Shown: piece by piece, positions 41,301 to 55,520 of the stretch
Numbering within the stretch: position 1 is the stretch's first letter
How the letters are laid out: every line of letters starts with the position of its first letter
Origin: Chrysogorgia sp. JL179-B06
Taxonomy: Eukaryota > Cnidaria > Anthozoa > Scleralcyonacea > Chrysogorgiidae
NCBI GenBank assembly: GCA_035772405.1
Contig: JAYKKM010000416.1
Coordinates: 1,706,001 to 1,770,000, forward strand
DNA: 64,000 bases
Direction of reading: 5' to 3'
The notes under the pieces: generated by a model
Told to the model about the DNA's origin: nothing
The model's database searches: none
What the model saw: the letters and a program-made list of their open reading frames with translations, nothing else
Translations under genes and position numbers: made by a program

Positions 41301-44300
41301 GGCAATGATTATAACAACTTATCAATGGACAACCAGATTGAATTCAGAATTACAAGTGAATTGCTTGGAATTATAATAATAAAGGAGTGATAATAAAGGA
41401 GTAATAATAAAGGAGTAATAATAAAGGAGTAATAGTAAAGGAGTAATAGCAATTGAGTAATAATAAAGGAGTAACAGCAAAGGAGTAATAGTAAAGGAGT
41501 AATAGCAAAGGAGTAATAGCAAAGGAGTAATAGCAAAGGAGTAATAGTAAAGGAGTAATAGTAAAGGAGGAATAGTAAAGGAGTAATAGTAAAGGAGTAA
41601 TATCAATTGAGTAATAATAAAGGAGTAATAGCAAAGTAGTAATAGCAAAGGAGTAATAGTAAAGGAGTAATAGCAATTGAGTAATAATAAAGGAGTAATA
41701 GCAAAGGAGTAATAGTAAAGGAGTAATAGCAAAGGAGTAATAGCAAAGGAGTAATAGTAAAGGAGTAATAGTAAAGGAGTACTAGTAAAGGAGTAATAGC
41801 AAAGGAGGAATAATAAAGGAGTAATAGTAAAGGAGGAATAATAAAGGAGTAACAGCAAAGGAGCAATAGCAAAGGAGTAATAGTAAAGGAGTAATAGCAA
41901 TTGAGTAATAATAAAGGAGTAATAGTAAAGGAGTAATAGTAAAGGAGTAATAGCAATTGAGTAATAATAAAGGAGTAATAGTAAAGGAGTAATAGTAAAG
42001 GAGTAATAGTAAAGGAGTAATAGCAATTGAGTAATAATAAAGGAGTAATAGTAAAGGAGTAATAGTAAAGGAGTAATAGTAAAGGAGTAATAGCAATTGA
42101 GTAATAATAAAGGAGTAATAGTAAAGGAGTAATAGCAAAGGAGTAATAGTAAAGGAGTAATAGCAATTGAGTAATAATAAAGGAGTAATAGCAAAGGAGT
42201 AATAGTAAAGGAGTAATAGCAAAGGAGTAATAGCAAAGGAGTAATAGTAAAGGAGTAAAAATAAAGAAGTAATAGTAAAGGAGTAATAGCAAAGGAGGAA
42301 TAATAAAGGAGGAATAATAAAGGAGTAATAGTAAAGGAGGAATAATAAAGGAGTAACAATAAAGGAGTAATAGCAAAGGAGTAATAGTAAAGGAGTAATA
42401 ATAAAGGAGTAATAATAAAGGAGTAATAGTAAAGGAGTAATAGCAAAGGAGTAATAATAAAGGAGTAATAGCAAAGGAGTAATAGTAAAGGAGTAATAGT
42501 AAAGGAGTAATAGTAAAGGAGTAATAGTAAAGGAGTAATAGTAAAGGAGTAATAATAAAGGAGTAATAATAAAGGAGTAATAATAAAGGAGTAATAGCAA
42601 AGGAGTAATAATAAAGGAGTAATAGCAAAGGAGTAATAGCAAAGGAGTAATAATAAAGGAGTAATAGTAAAGGAGTAATAGCAAAGGAGTAATAGCAAAG
42701 GAGTAATAATAAAGGAGTAATAGCAAAGGAGTAATAGCAAAGGAGTAATAATAAAGGAGTAATAGTAAAGGAGTAATAATAAAGGAGTAATAATAAAGGA
42801 GTCATAGTAAAGGAGTAATAGTAAAGGAGTAATAATAAAGGAGTAATAATAAAGGAGTAATAGCAAAGGAGTAATAAAAAAGGAGTAATAGCAAAGGAGT
42901 AATAGCAAAGGAGTAATAATAAAGGAGTAATAGTAAAGGAGTAACAGCAAAGGAGTAATAGCAAAGGAGTAATAATAAAGGAGTAATAGCAAAGGAGTAA
43001 TAGCAAAGGAGTAATAATAAAGGAGTAATAGTAAAGGAGTAATAGTAAAGGAGTAATAATAAAGGAGTCATAGTAAAGGAGTAATAGTAAAGGAGTAATA
43101 GTACAGGAGTAATAATAAAGGAGTAATAATAAAGGAGTAATAGTAAAGGAGTAATACTAAACGAGTTATAGCAAAGGAGTAATAATAAAGCAGTAATAGC
43201 AAAGGAGTAATAGCAAAGGAGTAATAGCAAAGGAGTAATAGCAAAGGAGTAATAGTAAAGGAGTAATAATAAAGGAGTAATAATAAAGGAGTAATAGTAA
43301 AGGAGGAATAATAAAGGAGGAATAATAAAGGAGGAATAATAAAGGAGTAATAATAAAGGAGTAATAATAAAGGAGTAATAATAAAGGAGTAATAATAAAG
43401 GAGTAATAATAAAGGAGTAATAATAAAGGAGTAATAGTAAAGGAGTAATAGCAAAGGAGTAATAGTAAAGGAGTAATAGTAAAGGAGTAATAGTAAAGGA
43501 GTAATAGTAAAGGAGTAATAATAAAGGAGTAATAATAAAGGAGTAATAGTAAAGGAGGAATAATAAAGGAGGAATAATAAAGGAGGAATAATAAAGGAGT
43601 AATAATAAAGGAGTAATAATAAAGGAGTAATAGTAAAGGAGGAATAATAAAGCAGTAATAATAAAGGAGGAATAATAAAGGAGGAATAATAAAGGAGTAA
43701 TAATAAAGGAGTAATAATAAAGGAGGAATAGTAAAGGAGGAATAGTAAAGAAGTAATAGTAAAGGAGTAATAGTAAAGGAGTAATAGCAAAGGAGTAATA
43801 ATAAAGGAGTAATAGCAAAGGAGTTATAGCAAAGGAGTAATAGCAAAGGAGTGATAGTAAAGGAGTGATAGTAAAGGAGTGATAATAAAGGAGTAATAAT
43901 AAAGGAGTAATAATAAAGGAGTAATAGTAAAGGAGTAATAATAAAGGAGTAATAGTAAAGGAGTAATAGTAAAGGAGTAATAGTAAAGGAGGAATAGTAA
44001 AGGAGTAATAGTAAAGGAGTAATAGTAAAGGAGGAATAATAAAGGAGGAATAATAAAGGAGTAATAATAAAGGAGTAATAGTAAAGGAGTAATAGCAAAG
44101 GAGTAATAATAAAGGAGTAATAATAAAGGAGTAATAGTAAAGGAGTAATAGCAAAGGAGTAATAATAAAGGAGTAATAGCAAAGGAGTAATAGCAAAGGA
44201 GTAATCGTAGTGGAGTAATAGTAAAGGAGTAATAGTAAAGAAGTAATAGTAAAGGAGTAATAGTAAAGGAGTAATAATAAAGGAGTAATAATAAAGGAGT

Positions 44301-45950
44301 AATAGCAAAGGAGTAATAGCAAAGGAGTGATAATAAAGGAGTAATAGCAAAGGAGTAATAGTAAAGGAGTAATAATAAAGGAGTAATAGTAAAGGAGTAA
44401 TAGTAAAGGAGGAATAATAAAGGAGTAATAATAAAGGAGTAATAATAAAGGAGTAATAATAAAGGAGTAATAATAAAGGAGTAATAATAAAGGAGTAATA
44501 ATAAAGGAGTAATAGTAAAGGAGTAATAGCAAAGGAGTAATAGTAAAGGAGTAATAGTAAAGGAGTAATAGTAAAGGAGTAATAGTAAAGGAGTAATAAT
44601 AAAGGAGTAATAATAAAGGAGTAATAATAAAGGAGTAATAGTAAAGGAGGAATAATAAAGGAGTAATAATAAAAGAGGAATAATAAAGGAGTAATAATAA
44701 AGGAGTAAGAATAATGGAGTAATAGTAAAGGAGGAATAATAAAGGAGTAATAATAAAGGAGGAATAATAAAGGAGGAATAATAAAGGAGTAATAATAAAG
44801 GAGTAATAATAAAGGAGGAATAGTAAAGGAGCAATAGTAAAGAAGTAATAGTAAAGGAGTAATAGTAAAGGAGTAATAGCAACGGAGTAATAATAAAGGA
44901 GTAATAGCAAAGGAGTAATAATAAAGGAGTAATAGTAAAGGAGTGATAGTAAAGGAGTGATAGTAAAGGAGTGATAATAAAGGAGTAATAATAAAGGAGT
45001 AATATTAAAGGAGTAATAGTAAAGGAGTAATAGTAAAGGAGTAATAGTAAAGGAGGAATAGTAAAGGAGTAATAGTAAAGGAGTAACAGTAAAGGAGGAA
45101 TAATAAAGGAGGAATAATAAAGGAGGAATAATAAAGGAGTAATAGTAAAGGAGTAATAGCAAAGGAGTAATAATAAAGGAGTAATAATAAAGGAGTAATA
45201 ATAAAGGAGTAATAGCAAAGGAGTAATAATAAAGGAGTAATAGCAAAGGAGTAATAATAAAGGAGTAATAATAAAGGAGTAATAATAAAGGAGTAATAGT
45301 AAAGGAGTAATAGTAAAGGAGTAATAGTAAAGGAGTAATAGTAAAGGAGTAATAGTAAAGGAGTAATAATAAAGGAGTAATAGCAAAGGAGTAATAGCAA
45401 AGGAGTAATAGTAAAGGACTAATAGTAAAGGACTAAGAGTAAAGGAGTAATAATAAAGGAGTAATAATAAAGGAGTAATAGTAAGGGAGTAATAGTAAAG
45501 GAGTAATAGCAAAGGAGTAATAATAAAGGAGTAATAGTAAAGGAGTAATAATAAAGGAGTAATAGCAAATTAGTAATAATAAAGGAGTAATAATAAAGGA
45601 GTAATAATAAAGGAGTAATAATAAAGGAGTAATAATAAAGGAGTAATAATAAAGGAGTAATAGTAAAGGAGTAATAGTAAAGGAGTAATAATAAAGGAGT
45701 AATAGCAAAGGAGTAATAGCAAAGGAGTAATAATAAAGGAGTAATAATAAAGGAGTAATAGCAAAGGAGTAATAATAAAGGAGTAATAGCAAAGGAGTAA
45801 TAATAAAGGAGTAATAGTAAAGGAGTAATAATAAAGGAGTAATAATAAAGGAGTAATAATAAAGGAGTAATAGTAAAGGAGTAATAGTAAATGAGTAATA
45901 GTAAAGGAGTAATAGCAAAGGAGTAATAGTAAAGGAGTAATAATAAAGGA

Positions 45951-46430
45951 GTAACAGCTAGCAAAGGAAGAACGGAAGAGGAGGAATAGAAAAGGAGTGG
46001 TAGTAAAGGAGGAATAGAAAAGAGTGATAACAAAAGAGTAACAGAAAAGGAGTAATAACAAAGGAGTAATAGTAAAGGAATAATAGCAAATGAGTAATAA
46101 TAAAGGAGTTATGATAGTAAATGAGTAATAGTAAAGGAGTTGTAATAAAGGAGTTATAATAGTAAAGTAATAGTAAAGGAGTAACCGTGAAGGAGTAATA
46201 GAAAAGGCGGAAGAGTAAATGAGTAATAGTGAAGGAGTAATAGTGAAGGAGTAATATAAAAGAAGTAATAGTAAAGGAGTGATAGCAAATAATTGATAGC
46301 AAAGGAATGATAGTAATGAAGGAATAGAAAAGGAGTAAAAGCAATGGAGTAATAGAGTAATAGAAAAGAAATAATATCAAAGCAGTAATAATAAAGGAAT
46401 TATAATAATAAAGGAGTGATAATAAAGGAG
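45951..46430. repeat. Irregular anchor segment A of the satellite
   Basis: About 460-480 bases where the 14-bp period is broken in a characteristic order: GTAACAGCTAGCAAAGGAAG at the start, then GAGTGGTAGTAAAGGAGG, GTAACCGTGAAGGAG, AAATAATTGATAGCAAAGG, and the end GGAATTATAATAATAAAGG. The same order occurs at 51861, 55521 and 59177. Confidence 0.9.
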
Positions 46431-46669
46431 TAATAATAAAGGAGTAATAATAAAGGAGTAATAGTAAAGGAGTAATAGCAAAGGAGTAATTGCAAAGGAG
46501 TAACAATAAAGGAGTAATAATAAAGGAGTAATAATAAAGGAGTAATAGTAAAGGAGTAATAGCAAAGGAGTAATAGCAAAGGAGTAATAGCAAAGGAGTA
46601 ATAATAAAGGAGTAATAGTAAAGGAGTAATAATAAAGGAGTAATAGTAAAGGAGTAATAGTAAAGGAAA

Positions 46670-49600
46670 TAGAAAAGTAAAATAATAATGAAGTAATAAT
46701 AAAGGATTTAATAATAGAGTAATAGCTAAAGGAGTAATAGTAAAGGAGGTAATAAAGGAGTAATATAATAAAGGAGTAATAGAAAGGAGTAGTAAGGAGT
46801 AATAGCAAAGGAGTAATAAAAGTAATAATAAAGGAGTAATAAAGGAGTAATAGCAAGGAGTAATAGTAAAGGAGTAATAGCACAATAGTAAAGGAGTAAT
46901 AGTAAAGGAGTAATAAGCAAAGGAGTAATAATAAAGGGAGTAATAATAAAGTAATAATAAAGTAATATAAAGGAGTAATAGTAAAGGAGTAATAATAGTA
47001 ATAGTAATAGTAAAATAAAGAGTAATAGTAAAGGGTAAAGGAGTAATAGTAAAGGAGTAATAGTAAAGTAATAATTAAGGAGTAATAGTAAAGGAGTAAT
47101 AATAAAGGTAATAGTAAAGGAGTAATAATAAAGGGAGTAGTAAGTAATAGCAAAGGAGTAATAGTAAAGGAGTAATAGTAATAGTAAGAATAATAATAAA
47201 GGAGTAATAGTAAAGGAGTAATAGTAAAGTAATAGCAAAGGAGTAATAGTAAAGGAGTAATAAAGGAGTAATATAGCAAAGTAATAGTAAAGGAGTAATA
47301 GTAAAGGAGTAATAGTAAAGGAGTAATAGTAAGGAGGAAAATAAAGGAATAATAAAGTAATAGTAAAGGAGTAATATAATAAAGGACGTAATAGTAAAGG
47401 AGTAATAAAGGAGTAATAGTAAAGGAGTAATAATAAGTAATAAAGGAGTAATAGCAAGGAGTAATAATAAAGGAGTAATAGCAAGGAGTAATAATAGTAA
47501 AGGAGTAATAGTAATGGAGTAAAGTAATAGTAATAAAGGAGTAATAATAAAGGAGTAATAATAAAGGTAGTAATAGCAAAGGAGTAATAGTAAAGGAGTA
47601 ATAAAGGAGTAATAAAGTAATAGCAAAGGAGTAATAATAAAGGAGTAATAATAAAGGAGTAATAGTAAAGGCAGTAATAGTAAAGGAGTAGTAAAGGAGT
47701 AATAGTAAAGGAGAAATAATAAAGGAGTAATAATAAAGGAGTAATAGCAAAGGAGTAATAGCAAAGGAGTAATAGTAATAGCAAAGTAATAGTAAAGGAG
47801 TAATAATAAAGGAGTAATAGTAAAGGAGTAATAGTAAAGGAGGAATAATAAAGGAGTAATAATAAAGGAGTAATAATAAAGGAATAATAAGGAGTAATAA
47901 TATAAAGGAGTAATAATAAAGGAGTAATTAGTAATAGTAAGGAGTAATAGCATAATAATAAAGGAGTAATAATAATAGTAAAGGAGTAATAATAAAGGAG
48001 TAATAATAAAGGAGTAATAGTAAAGGAGTAATAATAAAGTAATAATAAAGGAGTAATAATAAAGGAGTAATAGTAAAGGAGTAATAGCAAAGGATAATAA
48101 AGTAGTAATAATAAAGGAGTAATAGTAATAAATAATAAAGGTATAATAATAAACGAGTAATAAATAGATTTGAGTAATAAAGGAGTAATAGTAGGAGTAA
48201 TAATAATAGCATAGTAAGGAGTAATAATAAAGGAGTAATAAAAAGTAATATAAAGGAGTAATAGTAAAGGAGTAATAGTAAAGGAGTAATAGGTGTAATA
48301 AAGGAGTAATAATAAAGGAGTAATAGTAAAAGTAATAGTAAAGAGAGGATAAGAGGAGTAATAGTAAAGAGGAAAGGTAAATAGTAAAGGAGTAATAAAT
48401 AAAGGAGTAATAGTAAAGGAATAATAGCAAAGTAATAGTAAAAGGAAAGTATAATAATGAATAGTAAAGGAGTAATAGTAAAGGAGTAATAGTAATCGTA
48501 ATAATAAAGGAGTAATAAGAAGGTAATAGCAAAGGAGTAATAGTAAAGGAGGAATATAAAGGAGTAATAGCAAAAGAATAATAAAGTAAGTAAATAATTA
48601 AAGGAGTAATAGCAAATTAAAGTAATAGCAAAGGAGTAATAAAGGATTTAATAATAATAAGGTAGTAAAGTAATAAAGGAGTAATAATAGAGTAATAGGA
48701 GTAAATAAAGGTAATAATAAAGGAGTAATAATGAAAGGAGTAATAATAAAAGGAGTAATAAAATAGTAAAAGGAATAATAGTAAAGGAATAATTAGTAAA
48801 TAAAGGAGTAATAGTAAAGGAGTAATAATAATAATAAAGGAGTAATAATAAAGGATTAATAATAAAGGAGTAATAGCAAAGGAGTAATAGCAAAGGAGTA
48901 ATAATAAAGGAGTAATAATAATAGGGAGTAATAGCAAAGGAGTAATAATAAGTAAAGGAGTAATAATAAAGTAATAATAATAAAGGAGTAATAGTAAAGG
49001 AGTAATAGTAAAGGAGTAATTGTAAAGGAGTAATAGCAATAACGGAGTAATAATAAAGGAGTAATAGTGTAATAGTAAAGGAGTAATAGTAAAGGAAGTC
49101 ATAATAAAGGAGTAATAGTAAAGGAGTAATAGTAAAGGAGTAATAAAGGAGGTAAATAAAGGAGTAATAATAATAAAGGAGTAATAAAAATAATAGTAAA
49201 GGAGTAATGTAATAAAGGTAAAAAATTTAAAAGGAGTAATAGTTAAGGAGTAATAATAAAGGAAAATAGTAAAGGAGTAATAAAAAAGGGAGTAATAATA
49301 ATAAAGTAATAGTAAAGGAGTAATAATAAAGGAGTAATAATAAAGGAGTAGTAATAAAGGAGTAATAAGAGTAATAATAAAGGAGTAATAGTAAAGGAGT
49401 AATAGTAAAGGAGTAATAAAAGTAAATAATAATAGGAGTAATAGTAAAGGAGTAATAGTAAAAGGTAATAATAAGTAATAGCAAAGGAGTAATAGTAAAG
49501 GAGTAATAATAAAGGAGTAATAATAAAGTAATAGTAAAGGAGTAATAATAAAGGAGTAATAATAAAGGAGTAAATAGCAAGGATAAAATATAATAAAGGA

Positions 49601-50070
49601 AGTAATAATAAAGTAAAGTATATAGTAAAGGAGTAAATATAAAGGAGTAATAAATTTAAAAAAAATACAAATAATAATTGTATTAAAGGAGAATAGTAAG
49701 GAGTAATAATTAATAATTAAGGAGTTTATTATATAATAAAGGAGTAATAATAAAAGGAGTAATATAATAGTAAAATAATAAAGAGTAATAATAAAGGAGT
49801 AATTAATAAGGAGTAATAGTTAAGGAGTAATAATAAGGAGGCTAATAGTAAAGGAGTAATAATAAAGTACTCTTTAATATAAAGGAGTAAGTAATAATAA
49901 GAGGAGTAATAATTAAATTATAAATAAAATAGTATATTATAGCAATTATAATTGAAGGAATAATAATAAAGAATACTCCTGTTATAAGGAGTGATAAATA
50001 TAAGGATATTGATAATTAAAGGAGTAATAATTAATAGGAATAATTAGTAATAATAATAATTAGCGTAATA
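46670..50070. repeat. Indel-rich zone of the satellite
   Basis: The same unit, but with one indel every few units (GGAGTAATAAAGG, AAGTAATAG, GGTAATAATAAGG), worsening towards 49600-50070, where non-unit sequence and short inverted pieces appear. The rest of the array keeps the 14-bp register for kilobases. Confidence 0.9.
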
Positions 50071-51813
50071 ACTCCTTTACTATTACTCCTTTGCTATTAC
50101 TCCTTTACTATTACTCCTTTAAACCTTTATTATTACTCCTTTACTATTCCTCCTTTACTATTACTCCTTTACTATTACTCCTTTATTATTACTCCTTTAT
50201 TATTACTCCATTATTATTCCTCCTTTACTATTACTCCTTTACTATTACTCCTTTATTATTACTCCTTTACTATTACTCCTTTATTATTACTCCTTTGCTA
50301 TTACTCCTTTGCTATTACTCCTTTGCTATTACTCCTTTACTATTACTCCTTTACTATTACTCCTTTATTATTACTCCTTTATTGTTACTCCTTTGCAATT
50401 ACTCCTTTGCTATTACTCCTTTACTATTACTCCTTTATTATTACTCCTTTATTATTACTCCTTTATTATCACTCCTTTATTATTATAATTCCTTTATTAT
50501 TACTGCTTTGATATTATTTCTTTTCTATTACTCTATTACTCCATTGCTTTTACTCCTTTTCTATTCCTTCATTACTATCATTCCTTTGCTATCAATTATT
50601 TGCTAATCACTCCTTTACTATTACTTCTTTTATATTACTCCTTCACTATTACTCCTTCACTATTACTCATTTACTCTTCCGCCTTTTCTATTACTCCTTC
50701 ACGGTTACTCCTTTACTATTACTTTACTATTATAACTCCTTTATTACAACTCCTTTACTATTACTCCTTTACTATTACTCCATTACTATTACTCCTTTAC
50801 TATTACTCCTTTGCTATTACTCCTTTATTATTACTCCTTTGCTATTACTCCTTTACTATTACTCCTTTATTATTACTCCTTTATTATTACTCCTTTGCTA
50901 TTACTCCTTTACTATTACTCCTTTATTATTACTCCTTTATTATTACTCCTTTATTATTCCTCCTTTACTATTCCTTCTTTACTATTACTCCTTTACTATT
51001 CCTCCTTTACTATCTCCTTTACTATTACTCCTTTACTATTACTCCTTTACTATTACTCCTTTATTATTACTCCTTTACTATTACTCCTTTATTATTACTC
51101 CTTTATTATTACTCCTTTATTATCACTCCTTTACTATCACTCCTTTACTATCACTCCTTTACTATTACTCCTTTGCTATTACTCCTTTGCTATTACTCCT
51201 TTATTATTACTCCTTTGCTATTACTCCTTTACTATTACTCCTTTACTATTCCTCCTTTACTATTCCTCCTTTACTATTCCTCCTTTATTATTACTCCTTT
51301 ATTATTACTCCTTTATTATTCCTCCTTTATTATTCCTCCTTTATTATTACTCCTTTATTATTCCTCCTTTACTATTACTCCTTTATTATTACTCCTTTAC
51401 TATTACTGCTTTATTATTACTCCTTTATTATTACTCCTTTATTATCACTCCTTTACTATCACTCCTTTACTATCACTCCTTTGCTATTACTCCTTTGCTA
51501 TTACTCCTTTGCTATTACTCCTTTATTATTACTCCTTTGCTATTACTCCTTTACTATTACTCCTTTACTATTCCTCCTTTACTATTCCTCCTTTACTATT
51601 CCTCCTTTATTATTACTCCTTTATTATTACTCCTTTATTATTACTCCTTTATTATTACTCCTTTATTATTCCTCCTTTACTATTACTCCTTTATTATTAC
51701 TCCTTTATTATTACTCCTTTATTATTCCTCCTTTATTATTACTCCTTTATTATTACTCCTTTATTATTCCTCCTTTACTATTACTCCTTTATTATTACTC
51801 CTTTATTATTACT
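50071..51813. repeat. Inverted block of the satellite
   Basis: Reads CTCCTTTACTATTA on the plus strand, opposite to both sides. It includes an inverted part of the anchor at about 50490-50760. It switches back at 51814 through TTATTATTACTTATGAGTAA. Its unit succession matches the minus strand of 62430-63490. Confidence 0.95.
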
Positions 51814-51860
51814 TATGAGTAATAGCAAAGGAGTAATAGTAAAGGAGTAATAATAAAGGA

Positions 51861-54800
51861 GTAACAGCTAGCAAAGGAAGAACGGAAAAGGATAAATAGA
51901 AAAGGAGTGGTAGTAAAGGAGGAATAGAAAAGAGTGATAACAAAAGAGTAACAGAAAAGGAGTAATAACAAAGGAGTAATAGTAAAGGAATAATAGCAAA
52001 ATGAGTAATAATAAAGGAGTTATAATAGTAAATGAGTAATAGTAAAGGAGTTGTAATAAAGGAGTTATAATAGTAAAGTAATAGTAAAGGAGTAACCGTG
52101 AAGGAGTAATAGAAAAGGCGGAAGAGTAAATGAGTAATAGTGAAGGGAGTAATAGTGAAGGAGTAATATAAAAGAAGTAATAGTAAAGGAGTGATAGCAA
52201 ATAATTGATAGCAAAGGAATGATAGTAATGAAGGAATAGAAAAGGAGTAAAAGCAATGGAGTAATAGAGTAATAGAAAAGAAATAATATCAAAGCAGTAA
52301 TAATAAAGGAATTATAATAATAAAGGAGTGATAATAAAGGAGTAATAATAAAGGAGTAATAGTAAAGGAGTAATAGTAAAGGAGTAATAGCAAAGGAGTA
52401 ATAATAAAGGAGTAATTGCAAAGGAGTAACAATAAAGGAGTAATAATAAAGGAGTAATAATAAAGGAGTAATAGTAAAGGAGTAATAGCAAAGGAGTAAT
52501 AGCAAAGGAGTAATAGCAAAGGAGTAATAATAAAGGAGTAATAGTAAAGGAGGAATAAATAAAGGAGTAATAATAAAGGAGAAATAATAAAGGAGTAATA
52601 GTAAAGGAGTAATAGTAAAGGAGGAATAGTAAAGGAGTAATAATAAAGGAGTAATAGTAAAGGAGTAATAATAAAGGAGTAATAATAAAGGAGTAATAGT
52701 AAAGGAGTAATAGCAAAGGAGTAATAGTAAAGGAGTAATAGCAAAGGAGTAATAATAAAGGAGTAATAGCAAAGGAGTAATAGCAAAGGAGTAATAGCAA
52801 AGGAGTAATAGCAAAGGAGTGATAGTAAAGGAGTAATAGTAAAGGAGTAATAATAAAGGAGTAATAATAAAGGAGTAATAATAAAGGAGTAATAATAAAG
52901 GAGTAATAATAAAGGAGTAATAGTAAAGGAGTAATAGTAAAGGAGTAATAGTAAAGGAGTAATAGTAAAGGAGTAATAGTAAAGGAGTAATAGCAAAGGA
53001 GTAATAGTAAAGGAGTAATAATAAAGGAGTAATAATAAAGGAGTAATAGCAAAGGAGTAATGGTAAAGGAGTAATAAAGGAGTAACAGTAAAGGAGTAAT
53101 AGTAAAGGAGTAATAGCAAAGGAGTAATAGTAAAGGAGTAATAATAAAGGAGTAATAGTAAAGGAGTAATAATAAAGGAGTAATAGTAAAGGAGTGATAG
53201 TAAAGGAGTAATAGTAAAGGAGTGATAGTAAAGGAGTAATAGCAAAGGAGTAATTGTAAAGGAGTAATAATAAAGGAGTAATAGTAAAGGAGTAATAGTA
53301 AAGGAGTAATAGTAAAGGAGTAATAATAAAGGAGTAATAGCAAAGGAGTAATAGTAAAGGAGTAATAGTAAAGAAGTAATAGTAAAGGAGTAATAGTAAA
53401 GGCGTAATAATAAAGGCGTAATAGCAAAGGAGTAATAGCAAAGGAGTAATAATAAAGGAGTAATAGCAAAGGAGTAATAGTAAAGGAGTAATAATAAAGG
53501 AGTAATAGCAAAGGAGTAATAGTAAAGGAGTAATAGTAAAGGAGTAATAGTAAAGGAGGAATAGTAAAGGAGGAATAATAAAGGAGTAATAATAAAGGAG
53601 TAATAATAAAGGAGTAATAGCAAAAGGAGGAATAATAAAGGAGTAACAGCAAAGGAGTAATAGCAAAGGAGTAATAGTAAAGGAGTAATAATAAAGGAGT
53701 TAATAATAAAGGAGTAATAGCAAAGGAGGAATAATAAAGGAGTAATAGCAAAGGAGTAATAGTAAAGGAGTAATAGTAAAAGGAGTAATAGTAAAGGAGT
53801 AATAGTAAAGGAGTAATAGCAAAGGAGTAATAATAAAGGAGTAATAGTAAAGGAGTAATAGTAAATGGAGTAATAGCAAAGGAGTAATAATAAAGGAGTA
53901 ATAATAAAGGAGTAATAGCAAAGGGGTAATAGCAAAGGAGTAATAGCAAAGGAGTAATAGTAAAGGAGTAATAGTAAAGGAGTAATAATAAACGAGTAAT
54001 AATAAAGGAGTAATAGTAAAGGAGTAATAGTAAAGGAGTAATAATAAAGGAGTAATAGTAAAGGAGTAATAATAAAGGAGTAATAGTAAAGGAGTAATAG
54101 TAAAGGAGTAATAGTAAAGGAGTAATAATAAAGGAGTAATAGTAAAGGAGTAATAGTAAAGGAGTAATAATAAATGAGTAATAGTAAAGGAGTAATAGTA
54201 AAGGAGTAATAGTAAAGGAGTAATAGTAAAGGAGTAATAATAAAGGAGTAATAATAAACGAGTAATAATAAAGGAGTAATAGCAAAGGAGTAATAATAAA
54301 GGAGTAATAGCAAAGGAGTAATAGCAAAGGAGTAATAATAAAGGAGTAATAGTAAAGGAGTAATAATAAAGGAGTTATAATAAAGGAGTAATAATAAAGG
54401 AGTAATAGCAAAGGAGTAATAGCAAAGGAGTAATAATAAAGGAGTAATAGCAAAGGAGTAATAGCAAAGGAGTAATAATAAAGGAGTAATAGTAAAGGAG
54501 TAATAATAAAGGAGTCATAATAAAGGAGTAATAATAAAGGAGTAATAGTAAAGGAGTAATAGTAAAGGAGTAATAGTAAAGGAGGAATAGTAAAGGAGGA
54601 ATAGTAAAGGAGTAATAGTAAAGGAGGAATAGTAAAGGAGGAATAATAAAGGAGTAATAATAAAGGAGTAATAATAAAGGAGTAATAGTAAAGGAGTAAT
54701 AGCAAAGGAGTAATAATAAAGGAGTAATAATAAAGGAGTAATAGTAAAGGAGTAATAGCAAAGGAGTAATAATAAAGGAGTAATAGCAAAGGAGTAATAG

Positions 54801-55520
54801 TAAAGGAGTAATAGTAATGGAGTAATAGTAAAGGAGTAATAGTAAAGGAGTAATAGTAAAGGAGTAATAGTAAAGGAGTAATAGTAAAGGAGTAATAGTA
54901 AAGGAGTAATAGTAAAGGAGTAATAGTAAAGGAGTAATTGCAAAGGAGTAATAGTAAAGGAGTAATAGTAAAGGACTAATAGTAAAGGAGTAATAATAAA
55001 GGAGTAATAATAAAGGAGTAATAGTAAAGGAGTAATAGTAAAGGAGTAATAGCAAAGGAGTAATAGCAAAGGAGTAATAATAAAGGAGTAATAGCAAAGG
55101 AGTAATAGTAAAGGAGTAATAATAAAGGAGTAATAATAAAGGAGTAATAATAAAGGAGTAATAATAAAGGAGTAATAATAAAGGAGTAATAATAAAGGAG
55201 TAATAATAAAGGAGTAATAGTAAAGGAGTAATAGTAAAGGGTAATAGTAAAGGAGTAATAATAAAGGAGTAATAATAAAGGAGTAATAATAAAGGAGTAA
55301 TAATAAAGGAGTAATAGCAAAGGAGTAATAATAAAGGAGTAATAATAAAGGAGTAATAATAATGGAGTAATAATAAAGGAGTAATAATAAAGGAGTAATA
55401 ATAAAGGAGTAATAATAAAGGAGTAATAATAAAGGAGTAATAGTAAAGGAGTAATAGTAAATGAGTAATAGTAAAGGAGTAATAGCAAAGGAGTAATAGT
55501 AAAGGAGTAATAATAAAGGA
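51861..55520. repeat. Higher-order repeat copy 1 (3660 bp)
   Basis: Begins with the anchor (51861-52330) and ends where the next anchor starts. Unusual units such as GGCGTAATAATAAAGGCG (53401), GGGGTAATAGC (53930) and AAAGGGTAATAG (55236) recur in the next copies at matching offsets. Confidence 0.9.
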
